From the NCBI GenBank assembly GCA_945912085.1, contig CAMEBJ010000062.1, positions 1-7,146 of the forward strand: 7,146 nucleotides of DNA, given 5' to 3'. The first letter of the stretch is position 1, and every line of letters begins with the position of its first letter. This DNA comes from an uncultured Bacteroidales bacterium. GTDB taxonomy: Bacteria; Bacteroidota; Bacteroidia; Bacteroidales; UBA932. The notes beneath the pieces are model-generated. The model ran no database searches, had not been told where the DNA came from, and worked only from the letters and a program-made list of their open reading frames with translations. Shown piece by piece: positions 7,037-7,146 of the stretch. The position numbers and the translations under genes were made by a program.

Positions 7037-7086
7037 CAGGGTTGAATATTCCATATACCTTAATTCATTAAAACACAAGCTAGAAG

Positions 7087-7146
7087 ATGAAACTCCGCTG
7101 TGAGAACCTCGTGAAGAAATATGGTCCCAGAACCGTCGTGAAGGGC
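7087..7146 (+). CDS. lptB: Probable LPS-export ABC transporter ATPase LptB, first 20 codons
   Basis: Only the N-terminus is present: MKLRCENLVKKYGPRTVVKG. The pattern (LxxENLVKKYxxRTVVxG) is the start of LptB-type ABC ATPases, which power extraction of lipopolysaccharide from the inner membrane together with LptF and LptG. Walker A and the other ATPase motifs lie past the right edge. It begins 51 bases after the dnaX stop codon, on the same strand. The 50-base gap is AT-rich (with TTAATTCATTAA) and shows no terminator, so read-through from dnaX is possible. A purine stretch AGAAG directly abuts the ATG. Another ABC-transporter ATPase cannot be excluded from 20 residues. Confidence 0.8.
   Translation, partial: MKLRCENLVKKYGPRTVVKG

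Noticed and set aside
1..7146. tRNA, rRNA, insertion sequence or attachment site
   Set aside because: No cloverleaf-like sequence, rRNA segment, transposase or terminal inverted repeats were seen; the gaps between genes are all about 120 bases or shorter.

Overview
The window looks like part of a chromosome from the order Bacteroidales (Bacteroidota). The evidence is a DnaX of the Bacteroidetes type, a neighbouring LptB-like start, TAnnTTTG-type -7 boxes, and secreted or lipoprotein peptidases of families common in gut Bacteroidales. I cannot name the genus. Nearly every base is coding, and no stretch over 300 bases lacks a gene.

Layout. (1) From the left edge to 1096 (+) lies the C-terminal part of a secreted peptidase: plant-type leucine-rich repeats followed by an M64 (IgA-peptidase family) metallopeptidase domain. 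(2) Facing it across a 16-base gap is a minus-strand series running from 5119 down to 1113. In transcription order it holds a secreted protein of unknown function, an M16 zinc peptidase, a SAM-dependent O-methyltransferase of the cation-dependent family, and a probable lipoprotein. That lipoprotein has a long (X-Pro) stalk and a cysteine-peptidase domain resembling streptococcal IdeS/Mac (family C66). (3) A divergent intergenic region of about 117 bases contains a 16-base direct repeat, each copy carrying a perfect TAnnTTTG box. (4) On the plus strand follow dnaX (5237-7036) and the first 20 codons of a probable lptB, cut by the right edge.

How the genes may work together. dnaX and lptB are core genes (replication clamp loader; LPS export). 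The notable part is the left half. Two secreted peptidases from families whose founding members cut immunoglobulins (M64: IgA; C66/IdeS: IgG) lie tail to tail. Both are apparently displayed outside the cytoplasm, one with a ligand-binding-type LRR region and one on a Pro-rich stalk. A locus acting on host antibodies or other mucosal proteins is a reasonable hypothesis, but the substrates are inferred from family names only. No RNA gene, insertion sequence or CRISPR array was seen.
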